Positions 52,694 to 63,230 of a stretch of DNA of 64,000 nt are shown one piece after another. The notes under the pieces are model-generated. The model was not told the DNA's origin and did no database searches. It worked only from the letters and a program-made list of their open reading frames with translations. The first letter of the stretch is position 1. The number at the start of each line of letters is the position of its first letter. The DNA lies in NCBI RefSeq assembly GCF_048544455.1, contig NC_133526.1, positions 10,432,001 through 10,496,000 on the forward strand. The letters are read 5' to 3'. Source of the stretch: Silene latifolia (taxonomy: Eukaryota; Streptophyta; Magnoliopsida; Caryophyllales; Caryophyllaceae). The position numbers were made by a program, and so were the translations under genes.

Positions 52694-54839
52694 TGACACG
52701 GCTATCGTGTACCCTGTCAAAGATAAAACCAAACGGTCCCAACTAAAATATAGTAGAGGCAGTCGAGTATCGAATCCACAGGGAGGTAATGTAATTATCA
52801 GCTATCTAGTTCTGGTCCTAAAGTAACAATTGGGGGGTTTTGTTTGAATTGGTTGCTAAACTACGAGGTTTGAAGGAAGAGAAATAAAGTAGAGAGCAGT
52901 AAAAGCAAGGAAATAAGATTAAACTATCAAGAGAGAAGGGACATGTCGGGAATTCGGTTCACTACGGTAGTCTAGTGACTCAGCTGTAAATGATTCAGAC
53001 GAACTAATGTGAGACGGATGTTGAAAGGTCCTTTCGGTCCACTTTCTATCCTAAATTACCACTAACTTAACTTTCATCCTCATTAGGGTAGTCTACTGTT
53101 CATAGCAGGCCTATTTAGTCCAATCTTTCGATCTAGGATTAATTTTAGCCAGATTAAAGGGTGACATAGAAGCGTGCACTCAACTAAGTCGAATAAATAC
53201 AATTAAATTGCTATGGTGACAGGGTCTCACAATTAAATCATCTAATTCATTTACTACATCGTCACATTTCTACCGCAGATCCCCTAACAGGGCCGTCCCA
53301 AGAAAAGTGGAGGCCCGGTGCAAAAAAAAAAAATTGAGGCCTCAAATTTACAAAATCAAAGAACGAATTTCAGAACTATAGTCGGCGTCACGACTGTCCG
53401 ATCGATTGATCTCCGACTCCTTATCCTACCTCCAATGGCTGCAAATACATTATTGTTAAATTCATTAAAATTATAATTAAATTCATTAAAATTCATTAAG
53501 AATTTAAGATTGAGAAGAAATTGTACCTATTTCGATTTCCATGAAACTCAAGTGTAAATATGAGATTTTTGTAGACGATTTAAACTGATAAGTGACAAAG
53601 TTTTGATTCTAATATCTCTAATTTTAAACTTGGAATGATTTGTGATGTTTTGTAATCATATTTAAAGATTAAAAAAAGATTAGATAGATAGGTTTATGGG
53701 ATTAAAGAGCAAGTTTAGTTTTTTTGGAAAGAAATTTAATTATATTTGGGGAAGGAGAAGATTGAGGATTGGAATTTGGAATGTGCAGAGTATGCGTGCC
53801 TTCTGTCTTCTTTACTTCATTACTTTCCCTTTTTTTTTCAATTACTCAATTAGTATATGGGTAATGTCAAGTTTGGGCCCCAAAAATTTGAGGCCCAGTG
53901 CAAATGCACATAGAGCGCCCTCTATTAGACGGGCCTGACCCCTAATCCCAACATGAAAAGGGTTTAGCTACTCATATTGCTAATTAAACTAACGGCAATT
54001 AAATTCCCAGCAGTAAACATTATGAAATAAACAATAAATTGCATAAAAGAAAATTAGGGCAGAAGGATAATCGAAGTAAACAAGCAATTAAAAGCAAACA
54101 AATTATTAATTATTATTAAGAAGGAGAAAGGAATTACAATCCAAGCGAATCCGGCGTAAAGAACACAAAATCCGAGTGAAAATAATCCCAAAGCAAGGTT
54201 ACAGTGAAGAGGAATAATGTACGTAGCAAAGTTTAACAGTAGAGAGTTTGATAAAATAAAAGATAGCCCTAATTAACCTAGTAAAGCGTGCTTAAATAGC
54301 AAAATAAATAAGTTTAGCGAAATAAACATTCACGCGGGCTAATTAAAGCCCATAGCCATCAAAACCACTCGATCGAGTGGATTAAAACCACTCGATCGAC
54401 CAAATCCTCAGCCAAAACTACTCGATCGACCGGAAAACCACTCGATCGAGTAGATGGTCTTTCTGCAAGCTAAGGATCGAGTACAAAAGTGCTCGATCGA
54501 CCATCTTGGGATGTAGAAACCACTCGATCGAGTGGAAAAACTGCTCGATCGAGTGCTTCATCTTCATTTCAGCTCAAGTCCTCGCCTAAACGCCTCGTAA
54601 TGCGTGCCACGACGCTTCCAAATGCAGTATCTCACTCTAGAACAATCCCGTCTCCTCTAAATGCATGCAAAAAGGACGAAAAAGGGTACGATTCCACTAC
54701 TTTCGCGTTCATTTCTACAAAAAGGACAAAACGAACCAAAATAGCCAATTCGGGGCAAAATACCATAAAAACAGTATAAATATGCATAGAAATACGTGCT
54801 GAAATAGGCTAAAAAAGACTATACATTAGGCACGTATCA
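52694..54839 (-). repeat. 5' LTR of the Athila-like element, interrupted by a hAT element
   Basis: TGACACGGCTATCGTG...GGCACGTATCA. The uninterrupted length equals the 3' LTR exactly (1488 bp). The palindrome cluster is at 54360-54560; most CGATCGAG sites are intact, whereas a few are mutated in the 3' LTR (for example CTCCATCGAG at 43531). Confidence 0.94.
53288..53937. mobile_element. hAT-type non-autonomous transposon in the 5' LTR
   Basis: The ends CAGGGCCGTCCC and GACGGGCCTG are inverted repeats. The flanks TCCCCTAA and ACCCCTAA form a 7-8-bp duplication, and the site is uninterrupted in the other LTR (43095-43103). Subterminal GGAGGCCCGGTGC and GAGGCCCAGTGC are typical of this plant hAT group. 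650 bp, without recognised transposase. Confidence 0.88.
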
Positions 54840-55164
54840 CAACTCCAATATATAAAGCATTCGATCGAGTAGAGAATCTACTCGATCGAGCTATCTTGGC
54901 ACGTAAGACATCAAAACATCTTCCGAAACCAGCTCATGCGTCTCCAAAATGTTAGATTCCAAGCTCCGGCTCCTCATTCTCCATAAATGCATGTAATTGG
55001 GACAAAATAAGCTCGATTTATCTCGTCTTTGGTTTATTCCTGCAAATTACATAAAACGAACCAAAGTAGAATATTCGGGGGTATTTGTAGCTAGATGCTA
55101 CATAAATAGTATAGAAATGCGTGTAAAAATGAGTTAAAAAAACTTATATAAAATACACGCATCA

Positions 55165-55376
55165 CTTGACGTCCGCAAATTACTAGTTAAACTTGTGCTT
55201 GTCCGAAAAATGGCAGCGAGTAAGGTAATTGAATTTCCTTTAAAATATGAGAGATTACCCTTGTTTTGTTATGGATGCGGCATAATGGGATATGGTGAAA
55301 AAGATTGTGATGATGGGCTATATGACGATGACGTATACAAATATGGCACTTATAAGCGAGGCCCCCTTTAAAACAA
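55165..55376 (+). pseudogene. LINE ORF1, C-terminal part with altered zinc knuckle
   Basis: Continues ORF1 from 41414: LDVRKLLVKLVLVRK, VIEFPLKYERLPLFCYGCG, then a CCHC-type knuckle CYGCGIMGYGEKDC in which the histidine of the C-x2-C-x4-H-x4-C pattern is tyrosine. The histidine loss and a stop at about 55376 indicate decay. Confidence 0.8.
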
Positions 55377-55829
55377 GTGAGAAAATGATGAAAATAAATC
55401 CAGAATTAGTGCAAATAGTGTATTATCATAATTATATTTAATGAAGAACCAAGAAGATAATGGAGTATAACTCGTGATTCAAAAACTACAAACTATATCC
55501 TTACGAGCGAAAACAGGAGGTAAAACAATGCAGTTAACACAAGGATAGAAATTCTTGAGAATAAGAAGAATCATGTAAAAGTCAGGGGAGTAAAGGTTTG
55601 ACAACAATGAAGAGGTAAAGGGGGTGGGAGATAATGTAATAAATACTGAAAATAAGATGAAGGAACGTGTGGGAGATGGTAGAAATGCAATAAATTTAAA
55701 TCAATCAAGTGGATAATGACATATAGTTTGGAAAGGAGATGGACAAAAAAGGGTAAGCAAATCGAGTTTAAGAAAAAAGAGTTGCTAAGGGGCAAACCCA
55801 CCAGTTGTCATAAATGTATTATGCTACAC

Positions 55830-56422
55830 ATGTCGGGGATTAGCAATGACCCCGACAATTGTTAAATTGAAAGGGTTGCTACGGCGGGAAAATGTAGAAG
55901 TGGTGATTGTGTTGGAGACAAACCTTAATAGCGGGGTTGAAATGAGAAAAGTGATTGTAAGATTGAATGGGTATGATAGGGTGTGTACGGACTCAATTTT
56001 CGACGGTCAGCTGGTATTACGATACTTTGGCGAGAAGGTGTTGAAATTGAGGTGTTATCTACTACAGCTCTTAATATGGATGTGACTATCAAAGGACTAT
56101 TCAGGATCGACGTTTGGAGATTAACGAAGTTTTATGTGTGGTCAAGGAAGGAAGACGAATGGTGATCATGGCAATTGTTAATAGAGCTCAAATTCATTTT
56201 TACGCTGTCTTGTGTTGTAATAAGGGATTTAATCAAATAATGTCCGAACATGAAAAATTGGGAGGGTCGTTGAGGGAGCAACCTACAATGGATGAATCTA
56301 GAGAAGTTATAGATGACTGTGAATTGTTGGATATTGGCGTTAATGGGAACCCTATACATGGTGGAATAAAAGAGGCGATTAAGAATCAGTATTTCGGAAG
56401 CACATTAATAGTGGACTATTAG
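55830..56422 (+). pseudogene. LINE ORF2 endonuclease (APE-like), truncated
   Basis: Reads CRGLAMTPTIVKLKGLLRRENVEVVIVLETNL: the start of an exonuclease/endonuclease/phosphatase domain, with the catalytic Glu in LETN. After frameshifts it continues FNQIMSEHEKLGGSLREQPTMDESREVIDDCELLDIGVNGNP, its C-terminal half. The expected DFN catalytic site reads GFN, which loses the aspartate. The RT that should follow is absent. Confidence 0.8.
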
Positions 56423-56999
56423 ATTATTATGAGAAATAAAATCATATATTGTGTAACAATTTTCTCCAAAAACATGTATACGATTAGAAAGTAAAAAAAA
56501 GTGAGATTAATTGACATCTTTCAATATTGAAATTCATTTTGAAGAGAAATCATATACTCTTTAAATTGAATTCGTATCACTGAAACTTACCACGCGTACC
56601 AATTCCTTAATCCGTCTGGGGGCTATTGTCAACATTCAACTAAAAATTAGGATGAATTTATTTTAAATATTTTGAGAAAAAGTTCTTCCTCCATTGATCT
56701 GTACAAAATAAGAAAAATCCAACAAATGTCTTCATAAACTAATCTTAGACATCCCATACTAACTCCTTTTGGTCTTTTTTTTTTAATTCAATTTCTTCTA
56801 TTCAATTTTCATTGTTTTTTTTTTTGTTTTTTTAATACACTGACCTCCTTTTCCTCCTATTAGGATATAAAACCATTGAATGGACATATAGACTTCAATC
56901 TTCGAGTTAAGCTGAAGGTGGAATTCCAGTCAATGATTTTATATCTTAATACTTATTTTTCTCCCCATGTACACTAATTTCACTTTTCATCACCAATGA
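56423..56999. other. AT-rich spacer between the LINE and the GATL-like gene
   Basis: The 3' UTR of the minus-strand GATL-like gene should lie in the right part, but no clear signal could be chosen among many A/T runs. Nothing else was recognised. Confidence 0.5.
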
Positions 57000-58082
57000 T
57001 CAATATGCTTCTAAGAACTCGGTTGATAGGCGATAAAGATCATACGGAGCCCAAAGGTGATCAACTGTACATGGTTTTCTCGAGTCCAACCTTAACCATG
57101 GTTTGCCTTTGCCACTCCAATGTAACAAGCTTATCGGCCCAGGGTGTAGTTCCCTGCATTTTCCTTCAAGATTATCACCTCCAAGTCCATGTTGATTCCA
57201 TCTATGATCAACCGCCTTAATATTTCCTGCAAAAACTAATAAAAATGGCGGCAATGAACCCAACTCGTAAATTCTCATCTCCTTTTGTATTGACATCCAT
57301 TCTTCGACTCTTCGAGTGTACCCTCCCTTTCTCCATTTATCAACGTCTACAACCATTACTCCTGTGTTGAAATAACAAGGGTTTCTTCCTTGAAATGTTT
57401 TCTTTCCCCATGTAGGGTGCTTCCAAAATGCACGAGTAAAGTAGTACGTAAAATTTGCATGACAGTATTCAGGAGCAGCTACCACTTTCTCCCCAAGATC
57501 CACTTCCCATAATTTGGCCACATCATCGACCAACACAAGGTCGGAATCTAAATATATCACTCTACCAACATCTTGAGGAATAATGTCAGCCAAATATATG
57601 CGTGCATAATTCAAAGGTTGGTCTAGAGCTTGTCGAACAGACTTTGATATTTTCCCTCGAACACGTGAGCTATCAAAACGATAAACATTGTATTTAAGGA
57701 ACGGGAATGTAGTTTTTATTGCGGATATAATTTCAGTCTCACGATGTGCCCAAAGAAAATGAAAAAACACATTTTGAGGACATGTAGAATGTTGAAGAAT
57801 AGAAAAGACAGCAGCCATTGTTCCGCGTAGATAATTTGCGTCCAGGGTCATGGCAATATGGATTTTATGATCTTTATTAGGAGGGCCACAAGTGTCGCCA
57901 TTGCGAAAGGCTGGAGCTTCACGGAATAATGAAGGAGACAATGAGGAGCTTGGTTTAAGGACATGGATGCGTCCTATGGCAGCTGTCGTAGTGACAAAAG
58001 GCGGTATAGAAATTATGAGGAGCAGAGAGCAGAGGCCAAAGAATGCAGGAGGCGGAAATAAAGAGCTTTTCCACGAGGCCAT
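57000..58082 (-). CDS. GATL: galacturonosyltransferase-like protein (GT8), 360 aa, intronless
   Basis: A family-8 glycosyltransferase of the plant GATL group, Golgi proteins linked to pectin and xylan synthesis. A hydrophobic N-terminal segment (residues about 13-36, [15 protein letters not shown]) fits a signal peptide or anchor. Conserved parts: [19 protein letters not shown] (74-92), [13 protein letters not shown] (157-169), the metal-binding DxD in [11 protein letters not shown] (D179/D181), [11 protein letters not shown] (236-246), [16 protein letters not shown] (289-304) and HWSGKGKPW (321-329). One N-glycosylation site is seen (N210-F-T). Length and lack of introns fit GATL rather than the longer GAUT proteins. 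The start at 58082 puts the hydrophobic segment in place. The frame is intact. Which GATL member it is cannot be told. Confidence 0.93.
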   Translation of the reverse strand: MASWKSSLFPPPAFFGLCSLLLIISIPPFVTTTAAIGRIHVLKPSSSLSPSLFREAPAFRNGDTCGPPNKDHKIHIAMTLDANYLRGTMAAVFSILQHSTCPQNVFFHFLWAHRETEIISAIKTTFPFLKYNVYRFDSSRVRGKISKSVRQALDQPLNYARIYLADIIPQDVGRVIYLDSDLVLVDDVAKLWEVDLGEKVVAAPEYCHANFTYYFTRAFWKHPTWGKKTFQGRNPCYFNTGVMVVDVDKWRKGGYTRRVEEWMSIQKEMRIYELGSLPPFLLVFAGNIKAVDHRWNQHGLGGDNLEGKCRELHPGPISLLHWSGKGKPWLRLDSRKPCTVDHLWAPYDLYRLSTEFLEAY

Positions 58083-59500
58083 CCTGCATCCCTGCTAAGG
58101 ATGGGGAAAAAGAGGGTGTTAAGTGTAGGATACGTTATTTAGGGAGATAAAATGAGAGAAAATTTAGTTGGTATAGAGAAGCTTAAGGAGATCTTGAAGG
58201 AGGATGAAAATGATGGGTTTAGAAATGAAAAAAAGTTGTTTGGTAAGATTTTGAGGAGGAGAAAATTATCCGGTTAAAAGATTTTTAGAACAAATATCTA
58301 TATTAAACAACCAAAGTATCTAAATTTTTTTCTCGCTCCTTATTTTAACTACTTAATTGGTTTTTGTTTTTGAAGTATTTTCATCCAATAGTATGAATCA
58401 ATGATGGATATATGATTGAGTGACTTGAAATATATTGTTAGCTTTGTCAATATATTTGTTTTGCCTAGTTTGCAGACCTTATTATTGTGTAAATCTTTTA
58501 TAATTATTATAAAAAAACATTACTAACATAATTATTAAGCTCTATGGAGTATAAACTGTTCTACTATTTCAAATAATAAAATTGAGTATAGTGGGTGTTG
58601 GTAGTATCTAGTATAAATTAGTGATGCGCTCAATAACGGTGGTTTTATATAAGTAAAAAATAGATTTCTTACAACAAATTTATGTTTGCATTGATCATAC
58701 TCGCGATAACACAATCACAAGGACTACAATTACAACTTCTGTTTTATTACAGTGAACACTTAATATTTAAGTAAAACACAAACTATAAGTAACCTATAAA
58801 ATATCATAACACATAAAATTAACCGAGTATCGTATCATGATACATAGCTAACAGATTGAAAAAAATTTATAAATAAATATACCGATTTTCTATATTGTGT
58901 TTGAGAGTTCAACCTCGTGATCTTTATGTAGAAAATAACATTAATCAACTCATTAAAAAAAACCTTACGAATGAACTAGATCAATCTGGTTAATCTAATT
59001 ACAGTCTCAATACTAATCCAATAATATCATCATCCTTGTTAAGTTATTCATTATTACTTTTATTTTTGTAATGGTGTATATCTTATTAAACTTGTAGTTT
59101 AATTATCAAAACAAAAGTGTGTTTTTTTTGAGTAAGAACATTAAATAAACGGAAAAAATACAACAAAAAAACAAAGTTTGACACAGTACAGGGGCAGGAC
59201 TGAGGAGAGATTAGTGGTCTTAGCCACGTCAAATATACAAATGTGTGTTATAAAATATGGGAAAACATTCCACAAGAAAAAACCATCACATAAATAGAAA
59301 CTTTATCTTCAAAAGAAAATCTAGGAGAGTATCAACAACAACATTGTACAACCTTTTCTCGAATGTCGTCGAGGATGGTGAGACCATTAATAGTTCTCTC
59401 ACTCGTAAATGAAATAAAGGCCCGCATAAACTAGATTGCTATTAATTGCTATACAACATTCAGATAACTGGAGCTAATTAAAGTTAGGTTATTAAACTAT
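58083..59500. other. upstream region of the GATL-like gene and AT-rich spacer
   Basis: It should hold the gene's promoter and leader on the minus strand. GTTTAATATAGATA (minus strand, about 58304-58317) is a possible TATA region about 225 bp before the ATG, but the sequence is too AT-rich to be sure. No other gene was recognised. Confidence 0.4.
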
Positions 59501-59525
59501 TTTACATAGACTAAACCGACCTGAA

Positions 59526-60600
59526 TCATGAGAACCTCACCACAAAAGAATTAGGAGCCCCAAAAGCTGATTCGCCCGCCCATGAATCCAGAGTAAGAAG
59601 GATCTTACTTAGCATGATGTCACAAAGTTCAGAGGAATTCCCGTAAGTATTCAGACGAACTCCTAGATACATACCTAAAAGGAAATGAGCCTTTAGGAGA
59701 AAAAAAAAAGCAGTATGTTGAAGAATTTGAGACATTACAGAAGAAGACACGTCACCAAAGTATATTTCAATCTTATTACTATTTGCTTGGAGTCTAAACC
59801 ATTTGTCAAATCTAGGAGACCAACATGACCAATGATCGTGCATATCACCTTGAGGGAAATGGATCAAATTTTCACCAAAAATGGGCTGGGTCAAATTCGA
59901 CTTAGAACATTGGACGATAGAAGGCCATAGGCTTAGAACAACACCTCTAATACACCAAAAAAGAAGCTCCATACTTAGAACAAAAAGATAGGGAAAGGGG
60001 ACCCCGTTGCCTTAACCAACCGCTCTTCACTTTAGAGAAACTATGAATTGTCTCATTGACCTTAAGGGAAAATCAAGACCCTGATATAGACTCATAATCA
60101 ATTTAGTAAACAGATGAGGAAATTTAAAGGAATGTAATATATTGACAATAAAGTTCCATTGCATAGAGTCAAAGGCGGTCGTTTGAATGTCAACTTTAAT
60201 CAAACGTACACCCCGGTAATATGCTTCCTGGTACAATTCTTAACTAAAAATTTTGAAAGCATCGTATTTTCAAAAATATGACTACCTAGCACGAAGGCAG
60301 CTTGTTTAAGTTTTATCAGATGAGGGAGGGTACTCTTAAGCCTATTAGAAAGTATTTGACTAATAGTCTTAGATAAGGTAGTACATTAAGAAATGAGCAT
60401 GAAATCCAAAACAAAATTGCTCACCTTTTTCTTATGAATAAGAGTAATGAGGGTGATATTAGCTTGCTTACTCATTCTCCCGGCCAGTCTTTAAGATTCA
60501 GAGACAAACTTACAAAAGTCTTTTTCAATGAGAGAGCCCAGTGTCTTTGAAGAATGTAAATGAAAATCAACCAAGCCAAGGGCTTTTATCCGAACCAATA
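59526..60600 (-). pseudogene. decayed LINE reverse transcriptase
   Basis: In shifting minus-strand frames: NITLITLIHKKKV, TISQILSNRLKSTLPHLIKLKQAAFVLGSHIFENTMLSKFLVKN, then KVDIQTTAFDSMQWNFI, SFKFPHLFTKLIMSLYQ, and further FGENLIHFPQGDMHD, RLQANSNKIEIYFG, YLGVRLNTYGNSSELCDIMLSKILLTLDSWAG. This is the fingers-palm-thumb order of plant L1 RTs. The catalytic FADD box appears as FGEN, so the copy is dead. It could be from the same LINE family as 40930-56422 but lies on the other strand. Confidence 0.83.
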
Positions 60601-60686
60601 TTAAACTAGGCATTTTTAGACTAGGCATTAATTTTCTGGGTTTGATTTAGGTTTAACTGTATTTCTTTCATTGTTTTTGTATAATT

Positions 60687-60701
60687 GGGGGGGGGGGGGG
60701 G
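60687..60701. repeat. poly-G run
   Basis: A mononucleotide run of about 14 G in TTGGGGG...GTTG; likely polymorphic in length. Confidence 0.8.
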
Positions 60702-60917
60702 TTGTTCTTTTTTTGCTTAAACCTTTGTTATTTGCTTTATGAATTTGGCTAAAACCCTCTGCCGCGCCAGTAGTAGACCTGACAAAACCCGATTCGACAA
60801 TATATTACTTTAAAAAGAAAGTTACAAAAAGATTATAATACAAATATCATTTTACTTATTGATGATAAGAAATCAACAATATATTACTAAAAAAAAAATC
60901 ATCAAAATTATTTCCTA

Positions 60918-61689
60918 ATGTCCCGGTTATTTTGATGATTTTGGTAAAGTTTATGACAAGCTTTTAAAACTTTTAAAAATTATTAAAAATCATCAAAATG
61001 GAATTAGACTATAAAAAATTAGAGGAATATAAAATATTTAACAAACAATAAAGGGTATTTTGATAACTACTACCTTTATACTACAATGTTTTAAGAACTG
61101 CTACCAAAATAACTTTCGTTTAAAAACTACTATCAATTAGTTTGATTTTGTTTAAAAACACTTCAAATCTCATCCAAACCCTATAAAACACAATCTCAGC
61201 CATTTATTTTTGAATTTCCATCTTAAGTTGTAAATTTTATCCATTTAACATTACCAACATTACCGTTTGCCTATCATTTTGGGGCAAAATCACTCTAACC
61301 TAACTTCATATAGTTCACCTATCTAGCATAATCAAGGTAAAAAAGTTGCATAAACTTCATCAAAGTAACTGGTTTAAGAGATTAAATTTACAATTTAAGA
61401 TGGAAATTAAAAATAAATGGTTGAGATTGTGTTTTCTTGGGTTTGGATGAGATTTTGTAGTGTTTTTTTAAAAAAATAAAACTTATTGGTAGTAGTTTTT
61501 AAACAAAAATTATTTTGGTATCAGTTTTTAAATCAGTGTAGTACAAGGTTATCAAAATACCCTTTATTGTTTGTTAAATATTTTTTATTCCTCTGATTTT
61601 TTTACAGTCTGATTCCGTTTTGATGATTTTTAATAACTTTTAAAAGCTTGTCATAAGTGTTAACAAAATCATCAAAATGACCAGGACAT
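60918..61689. repeat. long inverted repeat (arms about 320 bp)
   Basis: The left arm 60918-61250 and right arm 61375-61689 are inverted copies, starting ATGTCC(C/T)GGT(T/C)ATTTTGATGATTTT and including CAATAAAGGGTATTTTGATAAC and TCTCATCCAAACCC. The centre is about 120 bp of AT-rich sequence. It could be a foldback or Mutator-like non-autonomous element; no clear 9-bp duplication was found. A transcript would fold into a long hairpin. Confidence 0.75.
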
Positions 61690-61712
61690 CTATACAATAT
61701 AATTAAAAGGCT

Positions 61713-61803
61713 AATGTGACATGGCAAATTAAATATGACATGGCAAATGTGACAATGCAAAATTAAATGTGACATGGCAAATTAAATGTGACATGACAAT
61801 ATC
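61713..61803. repeat. short tandem repeat, AAATTAAATGTGACATGGC unit
   Basis: Four to five imperfect copies of a unit of about 19-20 bp containing GTGACATGGCAAATTAAAT. Confidence 0.75.
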
Positions 61804-62339
61804 ATAATCCATATATTATCAATCTATACAAGATAGTTTAAAATACTACATGAAACATTAAATTTTATTCCATGAGCCATTTTTACAATTAATTTGTATT
61901 TTGTATTTGATTATATAATATTTGTTTAGTAACAAATTACAATACAATATTGACGTCTTGACGAATAATCCTTACTAAAAAACACACATTGAATGATAAT
62001 TGAGTAATGCTCCACAAAAAAAAAAGTAAACGCCTATTTGGGGAGGTGTATATCAATTATAAATAATTTTCTATAATAAAAAAAAATACCACATGAACAC
62101 CGAAACTTTGACTATTTCTAATATAACACTGTTTACATTGAATGAAACCATTACAGGTAACTAAATTACCCTACAAAGTAATATTTACAAATTTTTGGGA
62201 TCAACTTAAAAATAGTTTAAGTATTTGTGACTAAAATCAATATTGCGGTCATACAAAAGAACGGTCTCACAAAAAAGATTATCTTTATGTAGAATTTAGA
62301 ACATAATCAACACAAATATTTAATATAATATTTATGTCA

Positions 62340-62992
62340 TAATAATGAAAAAAAATGATGCTCAAAAGTCATGAACTTTGCTCCATATTTATGCCTATAT
62401 TAAATTTGATAATAATGAAAAAGGATGTTCAAAAGTCATACAAAAATATCCTTATTTTTTTATATATTTTGTATGGATGACAAAATTTGTGAGACAAAAA
62501 AAAATCTAAAACATTAAATGCAAATAGCATAACAAACATTAAAATTTGGCCTTTTAATTTCTAGATAAATTAAACAACAATAAAAATCAAATAAAATTCA
62601 TACTAAATTTTAAATTTCTACTTTATTGTTTGAAAATTCTAAGCAACAGATAAATATCACATAATTCTAAGTTTACGCTGTTTATAAAATAATAAATAAT
62701 TTGTAAAGATTATGGGCAAATAATTAAATACTTAATATTAAACATTGACCTTTTAATTTTTCAAACTAGAATAAGCTAAACGACAAATACAAATTACATC
62801 ACTCTAATTTTAAACTATTTATATGTGCAATTCCCTCTTAAATTTTATTGCAATAAACTTGCTCAATTTCATTAATTGGATACATATATAAATCTATAAA
62901 TAGAATTATAAATAAAAAAATAAGGCAAAATATCTACCATCTTTTAGTTTCGTAAGATAACTCCCTAAACAATTCTCATGCAATGTGGATTC

Positions 62993-63039
<47 letters not shown>

Positions 63040-63230
63040 AAAGCAAACCTTTTATATTTTATTTCTCCTTACACTCTATATTTGTGTCTATATTAAATTT
63101 GCTAATGATAAAAAAGAATGCTCAAAAGTCATAATACTTTGCTACATATTTATGTATATATTAAATTTGATAATAATAAAAAAAGACGCCAAAAGTCATA
63201 AACGCATCCTCATTTGGCTATAAATGTTTG
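62340..63230. repeat. dispersed repeat block, duplicated about 710 bp apart, with a poly-A run
   Basis: The motif ATATTAAATTTGATAATAATGAAAAA...GCTCAAAAGTCAT occurs at about 62340-62440 and again at 63085-63205, twice in each block. A run of 42 A at 62996-63037 precedes the second block. There is no coding. Confidence 0.65.

Larger units (their letters stand above)
42515..54839 (-). mobile_element. Athila-like Ty3/gypsy element without reverse transcriptase (12.3 kb)
   Basis: LTRs 42515-44002 and 52694-54839 are flanked by CAACT on both sides (42510-42514 and 54840-54844). The right LTR carries a hAT insertion; subtracting it and its duplication leaves 1488 bp, exactly the length of the left LTR. 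The primer site next to the right LTR (TTTTGGCGCCGTTGCC) matches tRNA-Asp, typical of Athila. Order on minus: gag, protease, a non-coding spacer where RT, RNase H and integrase are expected, an ATHILA ORF1-like region, a long 3' UTR, LTR. It is non-autonomous. Confidence 0.94.
41415..55164. repeat. solo LTR (1420 bp net), split by a nested Athila element
   Basis: The parts 41415-42514 and 54845-55164 form one LTR, TGACAGGGC...ACACGCATCA. It is flanked by CTTGA on both sides (41410-41414 and 55165-55169) with no internal region, so it is a solo LTR left after recombination. It shares with the nested Athila LTR the terminal style, 'TCGAATCCACAGGGAG', and clusters of CACTCGATCGAGTGG, so both are related Athila-type families. 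Orientation is probably minus, by analogy. Confidence 0.88.
40930..56422 (+). mobile_element. decayed L1-type LINE split by a solo LTR and an Athila element
   Basis: Two pieces (40930-41414 and 55165-56422) of one plus-strand non-LTR retrotransposon. ORF1 is interrupted at 41414/55165 by the solo LTR; without the 5-bp duplication the frame runs on as R-L-R-K-M-L-D-V-R-K. The ORF2 endonuclease follows from about 55830. No RT is found downstream, so the 3' part is missing. The exact ends are not defined. Confidence 0.85.

Noticed and set aside
55571-55801. Minus-strand hydrophobic short protein
   Set aside because: It lies antisense to LINE spacer between ORF1 and ORF2, has Leu/Ser/His-rich composition from a purine-rich strand, and has no homology I recognise.
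62978-63223. Short protein with a poly-Lys stretch
   Set aside because: It is created by the 42-A run; there is no support as a gene.
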